Positions 49,183 through 62,860 of a DNA stretch of 64,000 bases are shown in pieces (the stretch's first letter is position 1; every line of letters starts with the position of its first letter). The DNA comes from Ophiodon elongatus (taxonomy: Eukaryota; Chordata; Actinopteri; Perciformes; Hexagrammidae). Below the pieces are notes generated by a model. That model was not told where the DNA came from, did not search any database, and worked only from the letters and a program-made list of their open reading frames with translations. The DNA lies in the NCBI GenBank assembly GCA_016806645.1, contig JACSYO010001856.1, forward strand, positions 3,121,001 through 3,185,000, given 5' to 3'. The translations under genes and the position numbers were made by a program.

Positions 49183-50103
49183 CGTGATGTAACGGATCGT
49201 TGTTGATCCGCGATCCATGCAGACCCTCCCCCCCCCCCCCGCCCCCGCCCCCTCACGGATCGGCACACATGTGAACTGCGGATTAATTACACAGTTTACC
49301 GTAATTATCACAGAGTGAAATAAAGTTTTACTGACATCGTTATCTGCCAATGTTCAGTAAAATATGCGATCAAAACATCGACATTTATGCTTTCTGTTCA
49401 ACGATCCCTGATAATGTTACAAAGTAAACAACCAACCTGTGTTTCAATTGACCGGAGGAGAGCTGGTAAAGTGGCTAACGGGAAAAATGAGTATTGGGTA
49501 AATTATAACAATATCATGATGAGTTCATATGTATTCTCGTAAAACTGTAGTGTTGGTGAGAAACTTGAATAAATCCAGTTGTTTGAAGGAGATGTTTTCA
49601 CAGCAACATAAATAGATATTAGAGAGGGAACTACGACCTGTTTGCACTAAGCAGCTTATAATACTTCATTAAAACTACTAATGACAAGATTTGTTTTAAT
49701 CCATAAAAATACTAACTTGTATTTCCTTATCATTTGAATTGTGTGCCTTTATGACAAACACTATAAATAACTACAACAAAGTAAAAGAATAACATTGAGA
49801 ATTGTTGATGGTTTACACCGACTTCAGAGAGGTTGAAACGATGTTTGGGATGGTTGCAAAATAGTCTGGAGCCTTGGACACCAGCTGCTATAATCAAAGA
49901 ACAATGGGATCTGTATCTGTCAATATGGATCATCAATGATCTGCATTTAGTATCAATGAAAAAAAAAAACATGATCAGGGATCTCTAAAAGTTATATTGG
50001 CTCCCTTTTTTCTTTTGTGATGATTCGATATGTGATCCGGTCCGTGACTCCGATCCGTGATATACGATCCAAACCGTGCATTTTATTATCCGTTGCACCA
50101 CTA
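49183..50103. mobile_element. Probable non-autonomous hAT-like element
   Basis: The left end, CGTGATGTAACGGATCGTTG, and the reverse complement of the right end, TAGTGGTGCAACGGATAATA, are alike. Both are followed by GATCCG/ATCCGTGA motifs (ATCCGCGATCC left; CCGATCCGTGATATACGATCC right). TAGTGGTGCAACGGAT-type ends are what I recall for hAT-like elements in fish. About 920 bp long, it has a C/G homopolymer near 49228-49251 and no transposase ORF. I could not match an 8-bp target duplication, so the ends may be a few bases off. Confidence 0.6.
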
Positions 50104-51420
50104 GTTAACAGTATATAAATGTCTGGTTGTTATATGTTCACATGTCAGAATCCATATTCCTCCAGCAGACTCAAGTTCTACGGAATTACTGGATCTCAAA
50201 CGTTTCAGAGCACCGGGTGTTTATCGTTTTATCGATATCAGCAGAATGCGTCCGTGGTTGCTTGTAATAACTTAATAGTAAACACAGATGAGTATGTATT
50301 CAAAATAGCTTAAATGCTTTTCACTAGGAAACATACATTTTCTGTTTGAAACACCAGCGTCTATAGCTGCAAGCTATTAAACGTGTTGACTACTCCTACT
50401 TGACTGATAAAAAATGCTTGTGTTTGTCGCGCCCATTTTAAAACTCAATGATCTCAAAACTCTGAGTCTAGTCATGGTACTAAACTTTCTGTTTCCTAGT
50501 TGTAAGCATCTCGAGACTTGTATGCTTGTAATTTCTTGTTGGTGCTATGTTACGTGCTAGGTTTCTCCAGCAAATATATGTAAGTATCTGACCACTAAAT
50601 ATTGGGTAACCTACTAATATATTCTACCCACTCACTAATAGCACACAGATCTGTATAGGTTGCATTTGTGATCTTTGGTAGTTAATATCCTTGGATAGTT
50701 TGACAAGCTATTGCACTCGGCCGTACTTCCGTTGCCACACTGTGTGCGCGCACTTCCATACGTCATCATTGTTTACGATCTGTAGAAGTGTATATTAAGC
50801 TAAGCTTTGCCAAAGACATTCCAGTGGAGAGCGGACACTATCTAGAACAAGTAAGTATACTGTAAAAATTATATTTTTAAGTTTACATGGCTAAATAAGA
50901 AATTTATTTAACAACAAAAATGTCTTTGTTGTTTTAATAGTTGATTGTATGCAGGCATGTCTTGGTTTAAGAACAAACGAATATAAACTAAATTAAAGCA
51001 GTAGAACAGTAAAAGCAGTGAGTAAACAATGTGCTTCTTTTTGCCCAGAGAGCAGCTGCCTCTGGGGAATGTTTGCATAAATAAAACTCCAATCTCTCTC
51101 TGCCAGACCCCTCTTTTATTTTCTTGTCTTCTCTTGTACGGTCAGTTTTTTTTTTTTAGTAACCTTTATACCTCCCTTTAAGCATGCCCATGAGCTTGTC
51201 TGTTTGTCTGATCATCAATTTCATGTTTTTTTCAGCAAGGCTTGTTGTTTGGTTCGTTGTACAGCTGGACCTCATGTCTGACTCATACCTAGCCAAACAC
51301 TGTGCTCTGTGGAATCATGGGATATTTGAGACAAAGTTGCCATACTCGATAGTGCTCCCCCCTCTTCCCTCCCCCCCTTCTGGCTCTTGGTTCTGGACAA
51401 ATGTGATCTGGACTAAATCT
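50104..51420. other. Gene desert, nothing recognised
   Basis: No supported gene. The sequence around 50840-50850 (CTAGAACAAGTAAGTA) resembles a splice donor, but no exon can be built on it. C/CT-rich sequence lies at 51355-51380. Confidence 0.45.
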
Positions 51421-51770
51421 TCCCCACTTGTTAAAAAAATAGGCTCTATTGGAGGTCCAGAGATGCGTTTGCAAATGTCAAATTGGTCATGGTGCAGATT
51501 GGGAGAGGAAAAGACAAAACAAATAGACAGCTGGTTCCAATTATGGTTTTACTAGGCGCTGATGGGCCAGTAATTACAGGATTAGAAACGTGTAACTGCA
51601 CACAGCTTTGGGTGCTGCTCTCCAAGTTTGGAGAGGCAGAGAGACTAGTGCAGGCCAAAGCCAGAACAGCTCAAACAGTAATGTTTGCACATTACAGCAG
51701 CAAAGGCCGTGTACATCACTCATTGTGTCAGTTGGCCAAAGATCTGCTGAGGCTGTGGCTGTGACATTTG
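51421..51770. promoter_or_regulatory. Candidate conserved non-coding block
   Basis: Repeat-free, balanced base composition over about 350 bp, unlike its flanks, with AATTGG, CAATTATGG, CAGTAATTACAGG and GGCCAAAG motifs. Two overlapping open frames in different phases cross it, but neither resembles a protein family or has matching splice sites. Confidence 0.3.
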
Positions 51771-53990
51771 AGGGTTTTCTCTCTGTGAGGGTTGTAATCT
51801 TAAGCTTTAAAGTATTTCCCCTCCATGGCCAATGCAGCTGAAACCTTGAAACTGCTTCCAGTGCACCCCAGTTGTTTTAAAGAATATTTTTAATTAAATC
51901 ACATATATCATTACGTCATTACTTACTATTTTTGGGTCCTTGATGCAGAAACTCATTTTGTTTTGTCTTTTGTTTTTACAGTGACACCAACTCTAACCAA
52001 TATTCCAAACACAAGCACACAAAATTCAAAAACATTGTTATTGAAGGTAATCTTGGGATTTGCATAATATAAACCATATACCAGTGTTCCAACGGTATGT
52101 TTTGGATAAGCTTATAATATGGTGACTAATTGCAAATATGTATTACCAAAGTGGGACATGGCCTGGAATTGTGTTTGAGTCTGAGTTGGTTGCCTGGCAA
52201 CTTCAGAGTGATGACAAGACTCATTGCGATTGAACGCTGGTTGCCAAGAAATACAGTAGTTACTGCACATCAGTCCCTATGAACTCACATCTTGTCGTTT
52301 TGTGTACAGATTTGTATAATATGAGATGTGTTAGTAGGCATATGTTTTTTTACTTTGGGCAAAGACAGTCTAGCTGTTTCTCCCTGTTCCAGTCTTAATG
52401 CTAAGCTTAACTAACTACCTGCAGGCTCCAAAGTAAATGCACAGACATGAGAGTGGTATCGCTCTTTTCATGTAACTCTCAGCAAAAACTGAATATTTGT
52501 ATTTCTCATAATAGTTGAAGGATTCCTTAAAAAACACACACTTCAACTTAACCTGAACACACACACCTAATATATCTGGGCACCACTGCTATGCTCTGTT
52601 TGACATGTTTCTTTGTTCACCTTTTTCTCTCTATCACCTCCTTTACTTTTCTCATAATCTAACAAAACAAATATGCAACATGCAGCAAAGACCCAACTCC
52701 CTGTATAACAAAGACTGAAGATACAGACCATGTCAATGTGGAAAAAAATAGCTAAAGCTTCACTCCATTCCAAGTATGCCAAATCAGAGCTGTGGCGACA
52801 GGGAGGGCATCATAATGCAGTCACAGACTGGGAGCTTTAAACCTGACACAAGTTTTTCCCTGAGGTCCTTATGGAGAAGAAGAATGGCTGGAGCTGTGGA
52901 CAGGCCAGCCTGAGGTGTCTTAATAAATTGTAGACATAAGGGACGGAGATGTCTGTAGGGCTCTTTTGTTATAATGGGGGCTGCCGAGACGCTGGTCTGT
53001 GTTAGCAGTGGTAGCTCTGGAGTCGTTTTACTGCCCAGTGTCATGGAAAGTTAACAATGGTGGTGCAAGATATGGGTAGGGAGCCCATTGTCACTGATGA
53101 TGGTACTGTGTAATGTTTCTACTGGAATGAGTGATTTTCAAAAATGGACTGAGAATGACTGAGGAAAGAGGATGACCCACATGTAATACCTTTTGAGCAA
53201 ACCTTAACCCAATCAGCATTTAGCACATCAAAAGAAAACAATAATATCAGCTCCTATTTTGACAATCGATTATCATTTGTGTCATTTTTCAAGCAAAAAT
53301 GGAATTTGCTGGTTTCAACCCCTAAAGTGTAAGGATTTTATGTTTTTTGGACACCTTTGATTGGATACTGAATGTCTTAGGAGTTTTATTACAGGTTGGA
53401 CAAAAATATAAAACTATTTTAATTTTAGTCTCTGGGAAGCTGTGGTGGGAATTTTCTCTTTTTTCCCCGACATTTCAGATTCATATCAATACATCTATTC
53501 ATTGAAAAAATAATTGAAGAAGTGGAAAAACTGTCCTTTTTTATATTATTCACCCAAGAAACAAGACGTTGGCAGTGAAGACAAAATCAGATAGCCTTCT
53601 GAAGACCCAAAGCGGATCTCAGTGGCCCCCGGGATCATTCTCCATGTTGTCCACGTGTATCACATCAGGGAAAGTCTTGCTGTGTGCCACAGCTCAGCCT
53701 CCCTCCAAAGTAAGAGCTGCTGGGGAGCATATGTTGTATGTGACACATGGTCGCACTGACACACTTGCGCATGGCCATGCATTTATACAAACAGCAACCC
53801 CCTGCCTCCCTAACCACACACACAAGCATACACACACACACTTTCTCTCTAAACCACCTGGAAAAAAACCCTAACACACATACTTGCATGGATGCACACC
53901 AACATTAAATACACTGTTACTAACCTATACACACCCATATCGACCAGAGACTAGCTATCTTGATCTCTAGTTTAACAAATCACAATTTCC
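51771..53990. other. Gene desert, nothing recognised
   Basis: Ordinary intergenic sequence; CA-rich patches appear near 53815-53845. No supported exon. Confidence 0.5.
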
Positions 53991-54250
53991 CAAGCAGCAT
54001 ATATTTTCCCAGCCACCCTCCTCTGCAGAGGCAACAATACCATAGCAACCAACTGGATTGCATCCAGCATAATATGTATTAGATTTGATGGAGTCAAAGC
54101 GCTGGCCACAATCTAATTAAAGCTAATGTGTTTGTGTTGTGTGCTGCTGATTACAGTCTCGATGGACTGGAGGAGGGCTAACGCGGACATGATGAGGCCA
54201 GCGTTTTGGCTGCTCAGACATTCCCTGTAATTGAGGCCGATGAGTTAGCT
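53991..54250. promoter_or_regulatory. Candidate conserved non-coding block
   Basis: Contains ACCATAGCAACC (an RFX half-site-like motif), TCTAATTAAAGCTAATG (paired TAAT cores) and GCTGCTGATTACAGTC in repeat-free sequence. Called on motif density only. Confidence 0.25.
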
Positions 54251-54311
54251 TGCTTTGATTGGTTGGCTTTTGGTTCTTCTTGAAAAACAGACGTTGTACA
54301 AATATAAAGGC

Positions 54312-54411
54312 CTGTGTCCACCAGGCGTGTTTTGGATCCAGTATTTGACATGCATATGTTGGAGCCGACATGGGGTCATTTTGTTCAGCTGCTCTGTGTC
54401 CACCAGGCGTG
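54312..54411 (+). repeat. 18-bp direct repeat pair
   Basis: CTGTGTCCACCAGGCGTG occurs exactly at 54312-54329 and again at 54394-54411. The phrase GTGTCCACCA-GCG resembles part of a fish interspersed repeat that I recall, so both may be parts of one old element. Confidence 0.7.
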
Positions 54412-54579
54412 GATGTGGCATGACAGCCAGACTGGAGCCTCACGGCAATCTCTGCTGTTCTTTGCCCAACTCTGGTTTAGTTATTTTCTGGGTACACATA
54501 TGCCTATTGTGGAATTAAAGTGTTTTGATCTGTGTTACATTATGTACAGTATATATTAACAAGGACAAAAAAATATTTA

Positions 54580-55330
54580 TTATAGGCTTGGGCAATTTGA
54601 CGGGATGATCGTTCAACAAAATATTGGGTGGTTGCAATAATGGTCCTCACATGTCCGTGATAATAGATCAATATTCAATTATGCAACACATGTGATTACA
54701 TTATTTTTTTGCACTACCCTATATTCAGTCTCTCTCTTGCTTCACTGCATTGTTGTAGCCTATCAAAAAAAGGAACAACATGCCAGCATATGTCTTATTT
54801 TACGTCATAGTAATTATATAACTGTAATTAATGGTTCCATCAGCTTGCTCGTAGACTGCCCTGTTAATACATGTGTGTACTGAAAGGAAGGCCCTACTGT
54901 ATTACAACATAATTTCAGTTTGATTGAACAGGAGGAAAAGCAGCATTACTTTGTGCAAATGATCAGAAAATCTGAAGTAAAAAAGTAGAAGAATAAGGAG
55001 AGCAGTTTTATCATAGCAGTCTAAAAACTACAGTTACAGCACAACATGTAAAATACTTCACTAACAAAGGGCTGGGCGATATGGCCAAAGTCAAAGTCGT
55101 TTCATATCTTGATATGATATATATATATATATATGTGTATATATATGTATATATATGTGTGTATATATATATATATATACACACACAAAGATATACATAT
55201 ATATATAAATATATACATATATCATACGTTTTCTGGTAATACAATAAATAAACAGTCTATATGAAATAACCAGAAGCTTTTGTATACTGTTTTGTATACA
55301 AAAACTTGACAAATAAAAATAACTGAGTAT
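54580..55330. repeat. Relict DNA-element ends flanking AT-rich microsatellite
   Basis: GGCTTGGGCAATTTGACGG near 54586 and GGGCTGGGCGATATGGCC near 55069 are variants of the same terminal motif in the same orientation. The second is followed by an impure (TA)n/(TG)n tract (about 55117-55225). No right ends were found, so boundaries are approximate. Confidence 0.4.
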
Positions 55331-56192
55331 TTTCTCATTTAATTAGAGAACCAATGCTGGACTAAAATCAGGCTGAATACATTCAGTGACTGACCTTTAG
55401 TCTTCTATGTCAGTACTAATATCTAAATATCGACTTTCAAATCTTTTATTGACTAAAGATGAATCCATTAAGAAAACAATTTGCATATCATCAGCATTGT
55501 CTCTTCTGTCACCATAAATGAATTCATAAAGATATATTATCATTGTATTAGTGGTATTTTGTCCTGATTGATGCCAATAATTGAAATCCAATACTTATTT
55601 CTTATCACCGACTCAAATAACTATGTACATATCATATATTGTGATGGACCCCTTCATATAAAATGTAAATGTGTGTTTGTAGATTGTGGAGACGCAACTG
55701 ATTTATTGAGATGTTTGAATGTGTTTTTCAAACCACAATGTATTTCTACTCCAATTCATATTTTAGAAAAATGTGCATCACCATAAGAGACATACAGTAT
55801 ATCATCTCCACATTGTAAACATGATAACTCAAGCTGTGACACTCTGAGATTTTCATATCATGATGAAGCAGAGTCAATCTGCAGCAGAGTGCAGTATTGG
55901 ATAGAGTCACACACTCCTCTCAGCCTTGTAAAGTAGAGAGTGGCTCTTGCAAGGTAACTATCTTTCTTGGCCGTCCGTCTCATTCACTTGTAAAACATAG
56001 CTATACTTTATAGGCTTGTTACTGCCACAGGGTTACTCTTTTATTTATTAGCCTGTCCACAGTGAATGGATGTGTTTCTGTCTGTGATGTGAACCTCTTG
56101 AAGTGAGCCTGACTGCTGTGTTGCTTCTATCAGGGTTGGACAGGAATGCTAATGCTATCAGACAATCAGTCCCCTGCCTGTGGGTGGATAAG

Positions 56193-56195
<3 letters not shown>
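55331..56195. other. Gene desert, nothing recognised
   Basis: AT-rich sequence with no supported element. Confidence 0.5.
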
Positions 56196-56283
<88 letters not shown>

Positions 56284-56310
56284 TATGTGTGTGTGTGTGT
56301 GTGTGTGTCT
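56196..56310. repeat. (GT)n microsatellite, long
   Basis: About 55 GT units with two point interruptions (TCTATG near 56282-56287 and a TCTG at the end). Frames through it are artefacts. Confidence 0.95.
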
Positions 56311-56504
56311 GTTTGTTTGCATCCATGTAAAAGGAATTTGATTAAGACTCCAACTCTGGCATGTAAATTGTTCCCTTATGCATTCTTGCCTGTTAAATAG
56401 TCACTTAACAGATACATAAAAGAAACACAGGTTATATTTTTGAGCTGATATTCCATCTTTACATTTTACTGTTTCACTGATTGAACTGTTTGAATGTTTT
56501 AGCT

Positions 56505-57040
56505 ACATCCTTCCAGAGGGTTTGAGGTTGGGGTATTGCTTACCACGTATGGTGACTTGATGCATCTTGGACCGCTGAGCCTGAGTGCATTGAACTCTGA
56601 GATAAATGATAAAAGGGAGCTAATCTTCAATGGCATGCCATCATAGCTCATTTCCATAGCAGCCTCTCTCATTGTACCAGGATCAAATCTGAGCTGGCAC
56701 AGAACAGTTGTTTCCATTTGATACGCCCTTCTGCCCACTGCACCATAATAGCTGCACTGCAATAAGGATATACTTTTTGATTGCCAGTGAATATCCTGCA
56801 GCGATTCAATGCTTTTCCCTTCTGACGGTGAGTGCGAAGCCCATTCTGTTCCTGCAGTTGAGTTCATCTCGATTTGGACAGGGAGGCAGAGGATGGAGGG
56901 GAGAAGAAAAGGGAAGAGATTTTAGTGCACTCTCTGTTCTCTGCGATAATGAATGCTTTGTCAGGGAGAATCCATCAACGGTCACTGTGGGGGGAGGAAA
57001 TGTCAGGGAAAGTTATGGTTTGTTGGCTTTTAACCCACGT
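56505..57040. promoter_or_regulatory. Candidate conserved non-coding block
   Basis: Repeat-free sequence of balanced composition over more than 500 bp, directly after the long GT repeat. It contains GATAAATGATAAAAGGGAGC and CTGCACTGCAATAAGG. Open frames on both strands overlap it without family resemblance. Called on contrast with flanks. Confidence 0.25.
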
Positions 57041-57564
57041 GGCCTAGCCCCGCAAAGTAATTGAAGTACAGAAAATGTCATGTTGTTGCACTTCATCTAT
57101 TTGTATAGCTGTCTCACAGGATAAATAGAAATATTGCTGTGGCAACACGACGAACAACAAGCGTAGTGTCTGTTTAGAGCTGCAAAGTGTGGGTGGAAGG
57201 TTGATGTACCGTACAATACACCACATCGCACATCCCCGATGTTGCAAAATGAGAATCTATCGATTCTTGTTCTTCTACTATTTGTGTGCTTTTTATGCTC
57301 ATGCCTTTTGCAGAAATAGCTCATTCTTCTTTTGTCAATTTGATATTGCAGAGACCTGAGTGAAAAATCAGGGCTTGATGATTGCAGCCTTGTTGAATGC
57401 AGTTGGTATCTGTGTGATACGGACAGGAAAGGGATGAGTAGCTCACAAGGCATGAAAGAAGGAAATCTGTGTATTTCGTAAGCACACCCTCTCCAAGGTG
57501 TTCCTCTGTAACAAAGGATCGACATGATGCTGAAACAGATAATCTTTCTTGCAGGGCGAGTTAC

Positions 57565-57565
57565 A

Positions 57566-57596
<31 letters not shown>
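57565..57596. repeat. (ATT)n microsatellite
   Basis: About ten perfect ATT units. Confidence 0.9.
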
Positions 57597-57597
<1 letters not shown>

Positions 57598-59660
57598 TCA
57601 CTCGATTTCAGAAAAGCATTACATTGCAGACATTTCATCTTTCAGCTGTAAAATGTAACACTGTCTGACTGAATGCTATTATAAAGCAGTATTTAATATA
57701 ACTACATATTAATAATCAATTTTGTAAAAAATATTACCAAGCATTTAACCCATAGTAAAATAGCGAGAGGATATTCCAAATTAACTACTAACTTAAGATT
57801 TGCCAGTTTAACTATATTCACCTTGCTCTTCACCCAACAGTATACCCATCCATGTCTAACTAAAAGCCAGTGGAAGATGGGGCGGATACATTGCAGCCAG
57901 TTATAATTGGAGAGGGCCTGTCTGTCTCTGTTGTTTAGTGATCCATGGATGGACCCTTTCCTCCAGTTAGAGGTAGCAGGGCTTGAATGACACCTCCACG
58001 TTAGTGAAAGCTGCACAACCTCAGACTGATCAGCCTCTTTAACTGTTGAAGCATTGCTTCTTGTGTAGCCTTCACCACTTCCAGCCTGCCTCATTCCAAA
58101 TCTGAGGCCAGAAATAACTGTCAGTGTTGGCCCAACTAGGCTCCTGGAATCCATCGTCGAGGGGCCGACATTCTTTATGTGAGTAATGGGAGAATGTGTA
58201 TGGCTTTATCTCCCATCCATCCCGGGTATTGTTTGACTACCCTGCCTCAACAATGTAAACGCTCTGAGTCAGAGTTCACTAAGGTCATGTGTGGTATTTA
58301 TTGACCCAGAGAAAATAGGTGAAAAAAACTAGGAGAAATATTTTTTTAGTGGTTTTAAATTGAGGAAAACTGAAACAACTGCTTGAGAGAGAGAGAGAGA
58401 GAGAGAAAAAAAGGCCTGTCATAGGCATCACATGATCACAGCTCTGAGCAGCTGATGTGTTTTGATTCTGGCACTGTATGTTAAGCAGTGCACAATGATT
58501 TGACTCAAATGTTATGATTGGAAGGATGGAAAAAAATCTGCAATCTTCAGTAATTGTTCCCGGGAATGAAATTGATTCACACCCATCCGAGCATGAAATA
58601 ACATTGGCAGATGACACTGCTGTTACTGTGCCCGAAACACAACACGATTCTAATAGGAATAATCAGCACCTTCGTGCAGAGCAGAGACACACACACATCC
58701 ATACCTTTAGGTGATTAGTTGATGCAAACTGTCTAACCAAGTAGGGCTGTTAAAATATGAATTAATCCCTAAATGGAGCTGAAAGAAAAATGTATAATTT
58801 AAAATCTTTATTCTGAAAATGAGTCACAGCTCTTCTCATCTAAAACAGTGACTGTGAGGGCTCTCATCGCCATATATTCTTGTTATGACACAGCAAGTGT
58901 ATGAAGATAGCTGTTTCCTGTTTTTTTCTGTTTAGTTTTTTATTAATTGTTGTCAAAGAAATTCCACAGTAAACCCATTTAAGTAAGCAAATGCACAGCA
59001 ATGTTATTGTAATATATTTGAGTTACAAAATGGTTGCAACGGAGAAGACACAAACGTGCTGAAAGCATCCAAGTATGTCTTAAAACAATATTTACATACC
59101 CATATGTATACGGAACAGTTATTGGTCGCTGTTGTCATTTGCCCCTTTCCATAGTGGCTGTAAAAAGATCTCTTCATAATGCAATTTCAATGTAAGAGAT
59201 GATGGAAAAAATCTCCAGTCCTTGTTCTGAGCAAAAAGGCAATCTAAAGTTCAGCTGAAGCTACTAAGACTTCAGAAGTCTCATTTAACAAAATCAAGTG
59301 GGTATCTTATGAAGTTAGTCTTTTTATTACCTAATTCCCACTGTGTTTTCCTGGACAATGTTTCCTTGCTAAGCTGAAAGATAGTCACACAAAGAGGGAA
59401 TTTTGTATTAAAAACTGCAATATTGGAAAATACCCACTCGATTTGGCCAACTCAGGCCGTCAAAGACTTGTATTAGCTTTGGCTTAAGTGTAGAATGCAT
59501 TTTTGCACAGAATGAGGATTTTCTCCCATCTCATACAAATCCAGTTAGGGATGGACCTCTTTATGGTCAGCATGGAAAGTAGGTCAATGTACATATAAGC
59601 GTGAGTGTTGGATTCACACAAACTTGTACACCTATCCTTTAAAACTTTGATCATGAACTT
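57597..59660. other. Gene desert with a 150-codon antisense frame and a short (GA)n
   Basis: The antisense open frame 57702-58154 has no domain or splice partner and is not called. The stretch 57880-58165 under it has balanced composition and may be non-coding conserved DNA. A (GA)n of about 11 units lies at 58385-58406. Confidence 0.4.
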
Positions 59661-62460
59661 AAATATTGTCTTACAGCGGGTTCACACTGGATGCGGAAGT
59701 GTTTTGTTATGGCAAATGTTTTGTGACCAGTAGCCTGACCGTTCACACTTAAAGTGCAATTCCCCGCTCAACAAGCAATTCTACTCCTCTGCTCTTTTCA
59801 ATAAAGCTAATGTCGATCTCTGTCTCTCTGTCTCTCTGTCTGTCTGCTTGTGTTTGTCTGTGTGTCTGTAACTATCGCTGAATTTGTTACAACCAAGGAT
59901 AAAAAAAACAACTTATGTTGCTCTCATGACTAACACATTTTCACTAGATATTACAACCAATATTCAGTTTCTGCAGCTTTCCAGTTGTTCAACTTTACCT
60001 GTTCCTTGTTTATTTTGTGTCTCTGCTATTTTTCGAAGTGTACAGTCAGCTTGAGCATATATACTATCAGTGGCTTCCCAAAGTTTTATATCATGTGTCA
60101 CAGTACAGTAAGTAATGATTTAAGGTCAGTATTACAAGGTAAATGCTAGAATGGATGGTCTGGAGGGACAAATGGTTACGGTTAGGATAGCCTAATGGTC
60201 ATGTGATAGGAAGCGCCTTGGAGGTGCATGCGCAGAATCGGGCAAGCATCCCATGTCACCATCCATTCTAACATCAACAATATATTAAAAAGTTACTTAA
60301 TAAAGCACTAATGTGTGCAATGTGTCACAGGTTGGCTCAAGAGGACGAGGGACAAGCATGTTTAAAATTATGACACTATGTACTTTGTCTGTACTTACAA
60401 TCCAACATGATGCTGAACAGGCTTTGCAGCAAGCACATAACTATTTACCCAATTTGTACTGAAAAATATACAAGTAGTGTATTTACAAGTGGACAAGTTG
60501 TTGGATGGATAGGTAGTAGCCTAAAGCCAACACACTGAAGCTAGGAGCACTACTCAAACTAATGTGCATCATGAATACTTACAGCATTGACACTTTTATC
60601 CACGAAGGTCCACTTTTCCGACTTACAGCCATTGCATTGAGAAATGATGGTGCTGAGTTTGGCTGAGGGTGGTGGGTACCTACAGCACATGAGTTCTAAA
60701 GACAGCTGCACAGCACTGTTAGCTCACTGACTCTCTGGAGTAAACAGACTGACCTGATTCTGATGCCCTGCCTCCAGCCATTCAGTCCAGAATCATTGAG
60801 CACAGCTCCTCTTATGTACAGACAGGCACAACATGGACTTGGTATTTAGCTGGCCACTCCCCCAACCAACTGCCTTGGCAAAGATAAATGTTGTTTGGAA
60901 CGAGAGACTGCAATGTGGTGTATATTATGCAAACAGAGATTACTATACCAGTTCAGTAAAAATCAATAGCTCTGATGACTTTGCCTAAGAAAAAAAGAAA
61001 GGTGAGCCAGGCATTAAAAAAATACACCCACAGAGATATCCATTTGACTACATGGCTTTGTTCTGACTAACCGAAGGTGGCTGCTACCCTGAGGTTAACA
61101 TTTTCTTTGGAATATTATTTTAATTGCATTTATGCTTTATTCAATTGTAGACAGTGATTCGAGAATGACAGTAAAAAGAGAATTGATGACCTCCAACAAA
61201 GATATTGTATGAGCTAGATTCCAAAAGCTACAGCAAGAACTACTGAAGTGTAACTCATTGAATATTAATAATATCATACAAATGAAAAACTCACAAACAC
61301 ATATCTTGTAGATTTTACTTGATAGAGTTATATGAATAGAAAAACAGTGTTATTGTTTATAAAACAGGAACTCATACGACAAAATAGGCCATCTGTTAGT
61401 GTCTCCATATCCGTCTGAACTAGAGGTACTACCTTGCTGTTGTATCCCTTTGCCAAGTTGCAGTTTACATAGATGGACAAACAACCCGAAAACATAATGC
61501 TCCCGGCCACAGCTGTCGCTGGCCTGGAGGCATAAAAACATTTATATGAGGGTTACATTACTCTGCCATCTCTATCATTAAAAGGTACAGCATGATTAAG
61601 TTTAGATGACTATCTAAGATGATGCCGTGTTTATGATGTCAATTAATTCAGACAAGGTTCACAAGCAACAAGTCAGTGAGATCAAAGAAGCCATAATCGC
61701 TGACGGTTCTCTATACTAAATTCAGAGCGTTAATATAACAGCATACTATTTGCTATGTAAAGCTCTGTTGTCATTGTTTGCACTGTTCACGCTGTCGGCA
61801 CGGTTAGCTCCTAGCCCCCGGCTCAGCCATCGTCATGTTGAGAACAGTGGGGAGGCAATCACTCAGTCTTTGATTTGCTCACATTACGTATAGAGCACCT
61901 TTAAATAAAACGCAATATCAACACAATTACGACCAAATTAACAAAGGGGCTTTAAAAAGTTTGTTTTGATCTCGTTTCACTTGTTAAACAACTGCTCTAA
62001 ATACATTAAAAAGGCAAAAGTAGTTCATTTAGACTATTTAAAGGCTAGCAGTGGGGGTAACCATTTTGAGAAAAGACAGGAACACGTTGGGTATAACTGG
62101 AGTTATTTCCATTCTTGCAACATGCCCTGAATGCAGCATGGTTAATTGAAACCAAAGAGTTTTGGTAGGAGAAAGGGTGCAATGCCACAGTTTAACAATG
62201 TCATGCTACATACACCAGTGAGAAACGAGCACTTGCAGTCATGCAACAGAAAAAACAAGCGGTTTTAAAACTTTTAACAAACATCGAATGCTCTGATTCT
62301 TCTGGTAAGCGCAGTCTCATATACTAAAATTGCAGTAGAAGTAAACTTAGATAGTGACATTATAGTGTGCTAAATGCCCTAAATCAAGGCAAGTCCCGAT
62401 ATAAATGAACCCATTACCAGGGTCAACCCATTAATCTACACAAAGCCAAATGATGCACTC
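59661..62460. other. Gene desert, nothing recognised
   Basis: AGCGGGTTCACACTGGATGC near 59677 resembles the end of a fish DNA transposon, but no partner end was found. TCTG/TCTC-rich sequence lies at 59815-59865. No exon is supported. Confidence 0.4.
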
Positions 62461-62860
62461 ACATTCAGTGAAATTAATCATTTAAAGATCTTCTCCATCT
62501 GAATTGTATTGACTTGGTTAATGTGCACACAGTGAGATACAACATATCTCGATCACCCTGTCATCAGAATAGGCTCAGTCCCACAAGCAGTCAGTGCACA
62601 GTCTCCATTGTCTCTCCTGGAAATTAGTGGGGGATGGAATTAAAGTACAAGGTTAATTAAGAAAGAGCTTAAATCACAGCTGCTAATCACTGCAACTTGC
62701 ATACTGAGAGCAGTATCTAGAGTCTTTTTTGTTGAGAGCGAGGAATGTAGATGCGGTTCCACAGAAAAGTGCTGGCAACAATAGGTGAGAGGCTTCATTA
62801 AACTGCTGACATTACCTTAATTCTCTCTCTATAACCACAAGACACTGCAATGAAGTGAGG
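62461..62860. promoter_or_regulatory. Candidate conserved non-coding block
   Basis: Contains GGTTAATTAAGAAAGAGC, AAATTAGTGGGGGATGG and CACAGCTGCTAATCACTGC, a mix of paired TAAT cores and an E-box in repeat-free sequence. Called on motif density only. Confidence 0.3.

Noticed and set aside
51184..51555. 123-codon open frame
   Set aside because: It is hydrophobic at the start and random-looking after, with no splice sites; an overlapping second frame covers the same bases equally well.
56048..56400. His/Thr and Cys/Val repeat frames
   Set aside because: They are translations of the GT microsatellite.
57702..58154. 150-codon antisense open frame
   Set aside because: No family resemblance, and the 3' half is AT-rich desert sequence read by chance.
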